A stretch of DNA of 64,000 bases from Desulfovibrio sp. GTDB lineage: Bacteria > Desulfobacterota > Desulfovibrionia > Desulfovibrionales > Desulfovibrionaceae. The stretch lies in NCBI RefSeq assembly GCF_019422935.1, contig NZ_JAHZCJ010000001.1, positions 470,127-534,126 of the forward strand, read 5' to 3'. The translations under genes were made by a program, and so were the position numbers. This document shows, piece after piece, positions 55,562 through 64,000 of this stretch (the first letter of the stretch is position 1; each line of letters starts with the position of its first letter). The notes under the pieces were generated by a model. It was given only the letters and a program-made list of their open reading frames with translations. It was not told the DNA's origin and did not search any database.

Positions 55562-56773
55562 TCAGCGCCCCCGCGCGGTCACAACTGCATATGCCTTGAT
55601 GCCTTCGGAACGCCCGGTAAAGCCCAGGTGTTCCTCTGTGGTAGCCTTGAGGTTCACGCATGATGCGGGCAACCCCATGAGCCGAGCGACGTTCTTTCTG
55701 ATTTCTTCGCGGTAGGGCGCGAGTTTGGGAACCTGCGCCACTATGGTCATATCCACGTGACAGGGCGTACAGCCCGCCTCGCGCACCATGTCCAAAACCT
55801 GATGCAGCAGAATGGCGGATGAAATGCCGTCAAAACGGGGATCCTTGTCTGAAAAGTGCTGACCAATGTCGCCAAGACAGGCGCAGCCGAGCAGAGCGTC
55901 GGACAGGGCATGCAGAAGCACATCGCCGTCAGAGTGGGCCAGTACTTCGGGCGCGTTGGGAATGCTCACGCCGCCAAGGCGCATGGGGCGGCCCTGACCG
56001 TAGCGGTGCACATCATAGCCCATGCCCGTGCGGATGGAAGGAAGGGGATTTTCGTCTTGCAGCAGGTCAAGATCTTCAGGGCGGGTAATCTTCACGTTGG
56101 CAGCCTCGCCTTGTATGACGCGCACTTCAAGGCCAAGCGCCTCCAGAAGTGACGCATCGTCTGTTACGGCAAGCCCCGCCTCAACCGCGTGGGCGTGGGC
56201 AGAGAGCAGCGCTTCAAGCTGAAAGCCCTGCGGGGTCTGCACAGCCGCAAGCCCATCACGCGGCAGGGTGGCCGTCACGCGGCCATTTTCCACCGTCTTG
56301 ATGGTGTCGGTAACTGATATGGCGGGGATAACGCCGGCAGCGCCCTCTGCAAGCGCCTCGCACACGCGGCGCACAAGCGCCGGGGAAAGAAAGGGACGGG
56401 CGGCATCGTGCACCAGTACGCTTGCAGGGCGCAGGGGCAGGGCGGCCAGGCCAAGGCGCACGGAATCCTGACGCAAAGGCCCGCCGCAGGCCGTAACCCA
56501 TGGCAGCCCGAGATCATCGTGCCTGTGCAGGTCGGCCAAAAGTTCGCTGGCTTCGGTAAGCTGGCTGGGAGGAAAAACAAAGACAATTCCGGCCACACAG
56601 GCGCTGCGGCTCATGGCGCGGGCGGCATGCCAGAAAAGCGGCGCGCCCTGCCAGGGCAAAAACTGTTTTGCCGTGCCGCCAGCGGCATCGGCCATGCGCG
56701 TACCCTGCCCGGCAGCCAGTATGAGAGCCCAGGGTTTTGCCGCAACAGATGATGTGCCGGAACTTTCTGACAT
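55562..56773 (-). CDS. ispDF: Bifunctional IspD/IspF isoprenoid enzyme
   Basis: Two steps of the MEP pathway in one 403-residue protein. The IspD half (about 1-228; cytidylyl transfer to MEP) shows ILAAGQGTRM, the Lys of TAKQFLPW, HDAARPFLS and the TDDASLLEALG motif. The IspF half (about 240-403; cyclodiphosphate synthase) shows TGMGYDVHRYGQGRP, GDVLLHALSDALLG, DIGQHFSDKDP and the ATTEEHLGFTG end. Fused IspDF is common in delta- and alphaproteobacteria. ATG at 56773, with AAGG upstream, was preferred to one 17 codons earlier that would lie in the RNase P RNA gene. It is 18 bases from the end of rnpB. Confidence 0.96.
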   Translation of the reverse strand: MSESSGTSSVAAKPWALILAAGQGTRMADAAGGTAKQFLPWQGAPLFWHAARAMSRSACVAGIVFVFPPSQLTEASELLADLHRHDDLGLPWVTACGGPLRQDSVRLGLAALPLRPASVLVHDAARPFLSPALVRRVCEALAEGAAGVIPAISVTDTIKTVENGRVTATLPRDGLAAVQTPQGFQLEALLSAHAHAVEAGLAVTDDASLLEALGLEVRVIQGEAANVKITRPEDLDLLQDENPLPSIRTGMGYDVHRYGQGRPMRLGGVSIPNAPEVLAHSDGDVLLHALSDALLGCACLGDIGQHFSDKDPRFDGISSAILLHQVLDMVREAGCTPCHVDMTIVAQVPKLAPYREEIRKNVARLMGLPASCVNLKATTEEHLGFTGRSEGIKAYAVVTARGR

Positions 56774-56790
56774 TACATACCTTGTTAACA

Positions 56791-57157
56791 AGTGGGAGTC
56801 GGACGATAAGCCGGGTTCTGTCATGCGGTTGCCCGCACCAGACCGTCATTCCTCTAGGGGCGCAGTTACCTGCGCCCTCAAGCAACCTACCCGGAAGGCA
56901 ATGGTCGGGCCGACCACCTTCCCTATTTGGTCTTGCTCCAAACGGGGTATGCCGAGCATGCCGCGTCACCGCGGCATCTGGTGGGCTCTTACCCCACCGT
57001 TTCACCCTTACCCCGCCGCGAGGCGGGGCGGTTTGCTTTCTGTGGCGCTGTCCGAGGGTCGCCCCTCCTGGGTGTTACCCAGCGTTCTGCCCTGTGGAGC
57101 CCGGACTTTCCTCCCCGGGCCTTGCGGCCCGCAGCGACGGTCTGTCCGACTCCCACT
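56791..57157 (-). ncRNA. rnpB: RNase P RNA (type A)
   Basis: The catalytic RNA that trims tRNA 5' ends. On the minus strand the gene begins with a long P1 strand (AGTGGGAGTCGGAC) and ends with its complement. Conserved pieces are the GAGGAAAGTCCGGGCTCC box with the following CAGGGCAGAACGCTGGGTAA, and near the 3' end CAGAACCCGGCTTATCGTCC. Length of about 367 bases fits a bacterial type A RNA. It lies between the zinc-ribbon gene and ispDF on the same strand, and may be part of one long transcript. Confidence 0.95.
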
Positions 57158-57211
57158 TGTTGATCTTGTTTCCGGCGCGGCTTGCGGAACAGGCCGCGCC
57201 GGAAGTGATTT

Positions 57212-57988
57212 TTAGTCGGTAAGGGTCACCGGCTTCTGGGCGCACTGCGGGGCTTCTTCAATAGAGAAGTGCTCGCACCAGAAAATGAGGCGCTGGCAGT
57301 TGGGGCAGCTCAGAATCTGCTGACCGCGCTGCAATTCAATGAAAGACTGCGGCGGCACGGCAATGTGGCAACCGGAGCAGATGCCTTCTTTCACGGCAAC
57401 GATGACGGGGTGCTCAAGACGCCTGCGGATGAATTCATAGCGCATGAACACGGGCTGGGGAATATTCTTGCTGGCTGAAGCACGCTTTCCGTTCAGGCCT
57501 TCAAGGGCGGCGTTGCCCTTTTGCAATTTTTCTTCAAGACCATCGCGCTTGACTTCGAGTTCGGCCTTGACGGCGGTGTAGGTCAGGTCGATTTCGGCCA
57601 GCGCGTCGTTCTGGTACTGCAGTTCCTCAAGAAGGGTCATTTTTTCTTCTTCACGGGAACGGTTGACCTTTTCCATGCTGTCCATTTCGCGCATCATGGC
57701 GTGGTATTCACGCTGATTGCCCACTGCCATGAGCTTGTTCTTGCTCTTTTTGATGCGCGCGGAGTCGTCATCAATCTCGAGCGAGAGGCGCTTTTGCTGA
57801 TCCTGAAGGTGCGAAAGCTTGTCCAGAATGTAGTTGCGCTGGGTTTCGATGGCGGCAAAGCGCTGCTCAAGGGAATCAAGCTCGCTCGGGGCGCTGCTCA
57901 GGTCCTGCTTGACGGCGTGGATGGCGTCATCGACCTTCTGCAGCTCAACAAGCTGCTTGATCTGGTCAAAATATACGGCATTGCTCAT
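57212..57988 (-). CDS. Coiled-coil zinc-ribbon protein
   Basis: A 258-residue protein made of a long coiled coil (about 5-185) and a C4 zinc ribbon (CSGCHIAVPP near 205 and CPNC near 228). This is the DUF164/C4-type zinc-ribbon family, common next to nif3-like genes in many bacteria; the biochemical role is not established, with nucleic-acid binding suggested. The ATG at 57988 follows AGGAGG at proper spacing. A Nif3-family gene directly precedes it (about 20 bases), and rnpB follows on the same strand. Confidence 0.92.
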   Translation of the reverse strand: MSNAVYFDQIKQLVELQKVDDAIHAVKQDLSSAPSELDSLEQRFAAIETQRNYILDKLSHLQDQQKRLSLEIDDDSARIKKSKNKLMAVGNQREYHAMMREMDSMEKVNRSREEEKMTLLEELQYQNDALAEIDLTYTAVKAELEVKRDGLEEKLQKGNAALEGLNGKRASASKNIPQPVFMRYEFIRRRLEHPVIVAVKEGICSGCHIAVPPQSFIELQRGQQILSCPNCQRLIFWCEHFSIEEAPQCAQKPVTLTD

Positions 57989-58007
57989 GAGAGTCCTCCT
58001 GATAAAA

Positions 58008-58799
58008 TCATGACAGGGCAACAGGGCGGAAGGGCGAGGCGGAAGGAACAAAAAACACTTCCGTCTCTGGCAGGCGCTGTTGCAGCAACCGGCTCATGCG
58101 CAGCATCATTTCTTCCTCAAGGCTGTGGTGGCCCACATCCAGAAGGCAGATTTCCGCGGCAAGCGCCGTGTGGTATTTGACATCACCGGTTATGAAAAGC
58201 TGCGCATGGGCAGCTTGCGCCGCGCCGAGCAGCGATGAACCCGAACCCGTGCAGTAGGCCACGCGGGTAATTGTTTGCGGTTCCGGCCCGCTCACTGTGG
58301 CTGTGGCAAGGGGGGCGTTGCGGGCAATGATGCCTGCAATCTGCGCCACGGTCATGGGGCTTGGCAGATCACCCGCAAGGCCGAAACCCAGCGGCAGATC
58401 ATCCCCCACAGCCGGGGCCACAGGCTCCAGCACTGAAAGATTGCGTAGTTCAAGCGCACGGGCCAGCCAGCCTGCCGGGCCGTAAGCATTGACATCCAGC
58501 GAGGTATGGGCCGCGTACAGCGGTACATCGGCCTGAAACAGCAGGCGCAGCACTTCGTGGTAGTCGTCAAGCCTGTTGGGCAGCACGGCCTTGAGCAGCA
58601 GCGGATGATGGCTGAGCACAAATTGCGCGCCCCTTTCCAACGCGGAACGCACGGATGCGGGCGTTGGGTCGAGGCAGACGGCAAGCCTGGCAACATCCTG
58701 CCTGTGCGCCGCCACCTGCTGGCCCGAAACATCCCAGCCAGCGGCAGCGGCCAAGGGTGCAATTTCTTCTATCGCCTTAATAATTTCAATAGGTTGCAT
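58008..58799 (-). CDS. Nif3-like dinuclear metal centre protein
   Basis: A 263-residue member of the Nif3/YbgI (GTP cyclohydrolase I type 2-like) family, which forms a hexamer with a two-metal site. Metal ligands visible are the His pair in VLSHHPLL near 63, AAHTSLDV near 95 and GDVKYHTA near 198, then LLDVGHHSLEE. The activity is unknown. ATG at 58799 (sequence MQPIEIIKAIEEIAP) was chosen over an upstream start whose extra 76 residues would run through a terminator hairpin and promoter. It is paired with the zinc-ribbon gene. Confidence 0.93.
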   Translation of the reverse strand: MQPIEIIKAIEEIAPLAAAAGWDVSGQQVAAHRQDVARLAVCLDPTPASVRSALERGAQFVLSHHPLLLKAVLPNRLDDYHEVLRLLFQADVPLYAAHTSLDVNAYGPAGWLARALELRNLSVLEPVAPAVGDDLPLGFGLAGDLPSPMTVAQIAGIIARNAPLATATVSGPEPQTITRVAYCTGSGSSLLGAAQAAHAQLFITGDVKYHTALAAEICLLDVGHHSLEEEMMLRMSRLLQQRLPETEVFFVPSASPFRPVALS

Positions 58800-58814
58800 T
58801 GATATCACCCACCA

Positions 58815-58853
58815 TAAAAAAAGGCACTTTCTTGCTGGTGCAGAGAAAGCGCC
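58815..58853 (-). terminator. Terminator just upstream of the nif3-like gene
   Basis: On the minus strand GGCGCTTTCT pairs with AGAAAGTGCC around an 11-base loop (one mismatch), followed by seven or more Ts, ending about 16 bases before the nif3-like start. It would stop a transcript begun at the promoter at 58969-58997. Confidence 0.75.
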
Positions 58854-58861
58854 TCGTTGAA

Positions 58862-58962
58862 TACGGCGTAAAAAAATGTGCAACGTGTTGTGGCAATGTC
58901 GTTTCGCACCTTGTCTGACGCGTGCGCGCAGGAAAATCCAAAGGGGGTTCAGCTCTTCGGAA
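58862..58962 (-). ncRNA. Possible small RNA or attenuated leader
   Basis: Between the promoter at 58997-58969 and the terminator at 58853-58815, a transcript of roughly 145 bases would arise with no convincing gene in it. It may be a small RNA, or a leader with an attenuator for the nif3-like operon. No known riboswitch was recognised. Confidence 0.35.
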
Positions 58963-58968
58963 TCAAAG

Positions 58969-58997
58969 AATTTATCGAAGCCCGTGTGCTTTGTCAA
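58969..58997 (-). promoter_or_regulatory. Sigma-70-type promoter
   Basis: TTGACA (58997-58992), a 17-base spacer and TAAATT (58974-58969) on the minus strand. Starts a short transcript that meets a terminator before the nif3-like gene. Confidence 0.6.
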
Positions 58998-59058
58998 TAA
59001 ACATTGCGCGGGAGCTGTCTGCTGCAAGGCCGCGCCATGCCCAAAATGTATACAGAAA

Positions 59059-59082
59059 GGGGAGGCTTAGTAAAGCCTCCCC
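59059..59082 (-). terminator. Terminator of the purQ-like gene
   Basis: Perfect 10-bp stem GGGGAGGCTT/AAGCCTCCCC with a four-base loop, followed on the minus strand by TTTCT, about 100 bases after the purQ-like stop. Confidence 0.8.
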
Positions 59083-59180
59083 AGAACAATCATGGCGAGA
59101 ATAATCAAGGCAGCAAGTTGGGCCGGGCTGTGCAGTACATTATATAATGCGCGCCAGCCTCAGACGTGCCTTTGTTCTCT

Positions 59181-59990
59181 CTATTGGCCGCGCAGGTAGC
59201 GCACGGCATTCACAAAAATGAGCGTACCGGGGGCATCCAGCTCGCCGCGCGTCCAGCCGGGGTGGTTGGTCACGTGGTGGAAGGCCTCGGGGTGGGGCAT
59301 AAGGCCGAGCACCCGGCCGGTGGGATCGGTCAGGCCCGCAATGGCAAGGGTGGAGCCGTTGGGGTTGAGCGGATATTCCTGCGTAGGTTTGCCCGTTGCG
59401 GGGTCTGCGTATTGCAGGGCGATGAGGTTTTCTTCCTCCAGGCGGCGCAGGCAGTCCGCATCGCGGGCAACGAGCTTGCCTTCGCCGTGGCGCACGGGCA
59501 TGGAGAGCAGGGGCAGGTTTTTGGTGAACACGCAGGGGCTTGCCGCATTGGGCAGCAGATGCACCCAGCGGTCTTCAAAGCGGGCGGAATCGTTGTTGCC
59601 CAGTGAAACCTGGCGCTCAAAGCGCTGGCCGCCAAGGGCAGGCAGCACGCCCAGCTTGACCAGCAACTGAAAACCGTTGCAGATGCCCAAAATCAGCTTG
59701 CCCTCATCCAAAAACTCGCGCAAGCTCTGCAACAGGGCTGCGCCCGCGTCGTCCTTGAGGTAACGCCAGCGCATGGCCGCAGCCTGGGCCGCGCCGAGAT
59801 CGTCGCCATCCAGAAACCCGCCGGGGAAAATCAAAAAGTGATAGTCGGCAAGGCGAACCTTGGCCGCCACCAGATCGGAAAAATGCACCACATCGGCCTT
59901 GTCGGCACCGGCCAGACGGGCCGTGTGGGCTGTTTCCATGTGCGAATTTGTACCGTAGCCGGTGATGACCAGTGTGTTGACCGTACCCAT
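59181..59990 (-). CDS. purQ: Phosphoribosylformylglycinamidine synthase, glutaminase subunit (PurQ-like)
   Basis: A 269-residue class I glutamine amidotransferase domain expected to feed ammonia to PurL in purine synthesis. The nucleophile is in LGICNGFQLLVKLG near 101, and the His-Glu pair in LMPHPEAFHH near 231. The N-terminus (VNTLVITGYGTNSHMETAHTA) and FPGGFLDGDDLG are those of PurQ, including the longer form in which PurQ is about 270 residues. AGGAGG is well placed before ATG at 59990; the track-long frame from 60137 was discarded. It is transcribed alone and divergently from pyrG. Confidence 0.93.
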   Translation of the reverse strand: MGTVNTLVITGYGTNSHMETAHTARLAGADKADVVHFSDLVAAKVRLADYHFLIFPGGFLDGDDLGAAQAAAMRWRYLKDDAGAALLQSLREFLDEGKLILGICNGFQLLVKLGVLPALGGQRFERQVSLGNNDSARFEDRWVHLLPNAASPCVFTKNLPLLSMPVRHGEGKLVARDADCLRRLEEENLIALQYADPATGKPTQEYPLNPNGSTLAIAGLTDPTGRVLGLMPHPEAFHHVTNHPGWTRGELDAPGTLIFVNAVRYLRGQ

Positions 59991-60216
59991 GCGGGGGAAG
60001 CCTCCTTGGCTTTGCAACGCGGATAATCCCGGCCATGCCTTGCGGTGTGGGCCGGACGTGCTTTTGCCTTGGGAACCTTGGCTGACCCGCGCCGGGCATA
60101 ACAGATGACCGGCGCGCGGGCCGCTTGTGGTGGGCACGCACGCTGAAAAGGGAATAACACATTACTTAGCTTGTTTTACTTAGTCAATGCTAGCCAAAAA
60201 ATTCAATTTGGGTTAA

Positions 60217-61908
<1,692 letters not shown>

Positions 61909-61972
61909 TTCGCGGCGTTAACGCAGCGAGGCTTATTGGTTTTCACCACGCTTGGGTATCGCAAAATCGCGC

Positions 61973-62004
61973 AAAAAGGGGAGGGCATTGCCTTCCCCTT
62001 TTTT
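61973..62004 (+). terminator. Terminator of pyrG
   Basis: AAAAAGGGGAGGGC/GCCTTCCCCTTTTT hairpin with T-run, about 65 bases after the pyrG stop. Confidence 0.88.
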
Positions 62005-62139
62005 GGTGCGCAGTTTATTTTCAGCGGCGCAAAAACTGCGCCAAATCTGGGTTTTTGACGCGGGCAGCCCGTGCCTCAGGATAGGGATGCCGCGAACCTG
62101 ATCTTGCAACTGTTAGCTATTGCATAATTTTTGCAGATG

Positions 62140-62155
62140 TGGCACAGTACTTGTA
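62140..62155 (+). promoter_or_regulatory. Sigma-54-like promoter upstream of rpoN
   Basis: TGGCACAGTACTTGTA at 62140-62155 has the -24 box and spacing of a sigma-54 promoter, with T instead of C at the -12 GC. It lies about 50 bases upstream of the rpoN start. Confidence 0.45.
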
Positions 62156-62203
62156 AACAGATAATTCTATAGTCCTATGGCTAGTTAAGGCAAAAGAGTA
62201 CAC

Positions 62204-63628
62204 ATGGCACTGGAACTACGGCAGCAACTTAAGCTGTCACAGCAACTGGTAATGACCCCGCAATTGCAGCAGGCAATCAAGCTGTTGCAACTCTCACGCG
62301 TGGAACTTCTGGAAACTGTGCAGCAGGAGCTGCTTGAAAACCCCTTTCTCGAAGAATCTTCACTTACGGACGATGCCTCCCAGGAGCAGCACGACGACAG
62401 CCGCGAAGCGCCCAAGGAGGAAGTGTACGACAGGGAACTGGCCAAGGACGCCGACTGGGAAGACTACCTCGGCGAGTTTGCCAGCACACCCCGCCTTTCG
62501 CAGTCACGCGAATTTGAACTTGCCGAAGAAATTTCGCCCCTTGAAGCCCGCTATGCGGCCAAGCCCACCCTAGAAGGGCATCTGTTCTGGCAGTTGCGCC
62601 TTTCTTCGCTGACAGAAGAGCAGAAGGGGATTGGCGAGGTCATCATCGGCAATCTCTCCTCCGCCGGGTATCTGCAAGCCAGCATTGAAGAAGTGGCAGA
62701 AATGGCCCAGGTTGCGCCCGAGGCCGTGTTGCCCGTGCTTGAAAGGGTGCAGCTTTTTGACCCCATCGGCGTTGCCGCGCGTGATGCGCGCGAATGCCTG
62801 ATGGTGCAGATCAAAAGCCTCAACTACGCCCGCGACCCCATCCTCGTGGAGCTGGTAGAATCGCACCTTGAAGACCTCGAGGCCAAGCGCTACAAGCCCC
62901 TGCTGCGCAAGTTCAAGCTCGATATGGAAGAGCTCAAGGAGTATCTGGATATCATTCAGAGCCTTGACCCATTGCCCGGCGCAAGTTTTGGCGGCGGCGA
63001 GCCAACTTACGTAAGCCCCGATGTATTTGTGTACAAGATGGGCGACGAATTTGTGATTTTGCTCAATGATGACGGCCTGCCCCAGTTGCAGCTTTCGGCC
63101 ATGAGCCAGATGAATATTGGCAGTTCGGATAAGGAAAAGGACTACTGCTCCGAAAAGATCCGTTCCGCCTCATGGCTTATCAAGAGCCTGTATCAGCGCC
63201 AGCGCACGCTTTACAAGGTTATGGAAAGCATTGTGCGCCATCAGCAGCCATTTTTTGAAGACGGCGTGACCAAGCTCGCGCCGCTCATTCTCAAGGATAT
63301 TGCTGACGATATCAGCATGCACGAATCAACGGTGAGCCGCATTACCACCAACAAGTATGTGGCAACGCCCCACGGCATCTTTGAATTGAAGTTTTTCTTT
63401 AACAGCGGCCTTGAACTCGATGACGGAAGTCAGGTAGGCTCAGAAAGCGTCAAGGCTCTGATCAAGAAATTCATCTCTGAGGAAGATACCCGATCCCCCC
63501 TCAGCGATGAGCGTATCGGCGAAATGCTCAAGGAGCGTCTCAAGGTCAATATTGCGCGGCGCACGGTGGCAAAATACCGCACGGCGCTTGATATTCCATC
63601 TTCGTCAAGGCGCAAGGAGCATTTCTGA
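62204..63628 (+). CDS. rpoN: RNA polymerase sigma-54 factor
   Basis: The 474-residue sigma-54. The Gln/Leu-rich region I (LKLSQQLVMTPQLQQAIKLL) at 10-29 contacts activators; an acidic region II follows (about 50-85), then the core-binding domain and the C-terminal DNA-binding domain with HESTVSRITTNKYV near 372 and the RpoN box ARRTVAKYR near 452. The first gene in the window encodes a NifA-like activator that would act with it. hpf follows by 36 bases, in the usual rpoN-hpf order of proteobacteria. Confidence 0.98.
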   Translation: MALELRQQLKLSQQLVMTPQLQQAIKLLQLSRVELLETVQQELLENPFLEESSLTDDASQEQHDDSREAPKEEVYDRELAKDADWEDYLGEFASTPRLSQSREFELAEEISPLEARYAAKPTLEGHLFWQLRLSSLTEEQKGIGEVIIGNLSSAGYLQASIEEVAEMAQVAPEAVLPVLERVQLFDPIGVAARDARECLMVQIKSLNYARDPILVELVESHLEDLEAKRYKPLLRKFKLDMEELKEYLDIIQSLDPLPGASFGGGEPTYVSPDVFVYKMGDEFVILLNDDGLPQLQLSAMSQMNIGSSDKEKDYCSEKIRSASWLIKSLYQRQRTLYKVMESIVRHQQPFFEDGVTKLAPLILKDIADDISMHESTVSRITTNKYVATPHGIFELKFFFNSGLELDDGSQVGSESVKALIKKFISEEDTRSPLSDERIGEMLKERLKVNIARRTVAKYRTALDIPSSSRRKEHF

Positions 63629-63664
63629 TTCCCCGTCGAGTGGCTCAATACTTAGGAGGAACTT

Positions 63665-64000
63665 ATGAACATCTCATTTGCTTTCAAGAATTTTGAAGCC
63701 TCCGAACATCTGAAGAAGTATGCCCGTCGCCGCATGGAAAAGCTGGGACGGTTTTTTGGCAAGGCCTCTGGCCTTGAAGTTGCCGTTGTGCTGACAGTCG
63801 ATAAGTTCCGCCATCGCTGCGAAGTGACCGTTACAGGCGAAGGCCTGCACATCAACGCCACGGAACAGACCTCAGACATGTATGCAGCCATTGACCTTGT
63901 GACAGACAAGGTTGAATCGCAGATCAAGCGCCAGGTGGCCCGGGTAAAGGCCCAGCGGCGGCATGCCCGTAATACGGATGTGGACGTGTTTACCTACAAC
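63665..64000 (+). CDS. hpf: Ribosome hibernation-promoting factor (partial)
   Basis: The first 112 residues of an HPF/YfiA-type protein that silences ribosomes by dimerising or blocking them in slow growth. The N-terminal fold is clear (MNISFAFKNFEASEHLKKYA, VDKFRHRCEVTVTGEG, ATEQTSDMYAAIDLVTDKVE). AGGAGGA precedes the ATG. The C-terminus, and with it the choice between the short and long HPF form, lies beyond the right edge. It follows rpoN by 36 bases. Confidence 0.93.
   Translation, partial: MNISFAFKNFEASEHLKKYARRRMEKLGRFFGKASGLEVAVVLTVDKFRHRCEVTVTGEGLHINATEQTSDMYAAIDLVTDKVESQIKRQVARVKAQRRHARNTDVDVFTYN

Noticed and set aside
58800..59027. Longer start for the nif3-like protein
   Set aside because: The extra 76 residues would be read through a promoter and a terminator hairpin; the family begins at the ATG at 58799.

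Overview
The window looks like a chromosomal segment of a sulfate-reducing deltaproteobacterium of the genus Desulfovibrio or a close relative. The evidence is a GlcD/Fe-S type D-lactate dehydrogenase pair, a fused ispDF, a LapG protease paired with a degenerate HD-GYP receptor, a flgE-flgD-fliK hook cluster followed by glycosyltransferases, and an rpoN-hpf pair. Genus is inferred from gene content and memory of family distribution; no search was run.

Layout. (1) 1-1816: 5' part of a NifA-like sigma-54 activator (minus strand), then the promoter of a tRNA-Glu(TTC) gene. (2) 1849-27522: an integrative mobilizable element inserted in the tRNA-Glu 3' end and bounded by a perfect 48-bp direct repeat. 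It carries a tyrosine integrase and HTH gene, a metallophosphoesterase, an unknown Cys/His-rich protein, an RSF1010-like oriT with a MOBQ relaxase (a small gene is nested in another frame) and a TraD-like protein, a four-gene envelope operon of unknown function, an XRE regulator, a Fic protein, IS3 and IS481 fragments, a DUF6051 hydrolase, a roughly 2,920-residue cyclic beta-1,2-glucan synthase, an AAA+ ATPase and two small genes. No type IV secretion genes are seen, so transfer would need a helper. (3) 27523-32974: a second segment between the right att copy and a third, degenerate tRNA-Glu 3' end. Its main gene is a very large periplasmic-sensor/PAS/GAF/GGDEF/EAL protein. Both right ends carry a fragment resembling a tRNA-fMet 3' end. 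(4) 33300-33600: ruins of a type I-C CRISPR-Cas locus (a cas3 HD-domain fragment and two repeat-like remnants).

(5) 33985-43490, plus strand: a chemotaxis receptor, the D-lactate dehydrogenase pair, the LapG/LapD-like biofilm pair and a glycosyltransferase-like gene. (6) 43690-59990, minus strand: flgE, flgD, fliK, two glycosyltransferases, a FapA-like protein, a STAS protein, dtd, an acyl-CoA ligase, ispDF, RNase P RNA, a zinc-ribbon protein, a Nif3-like protein behind a possible attenuator or small RNA, and a purQ-like gene. (7) 60265-64000, plus strand: pyrG, rpoN and the start of hpf.

Working together: the integrase, att repeats, oriT and relaxase make the island a mobile unit whose cargo is mostly cell-envelope directed. 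Around it lies a host backbone of surface attachment (LapG/LapD-like), motility (hook genes, chemoreceptor) and housekeeping genes. The most interesting items are the tandem att structure, the nested gene and palindrome in the relaxase, the glucan-synthase cargo, the vestigial CRISPR-Cas locus and the degenerate HD-GYP next to LapG.
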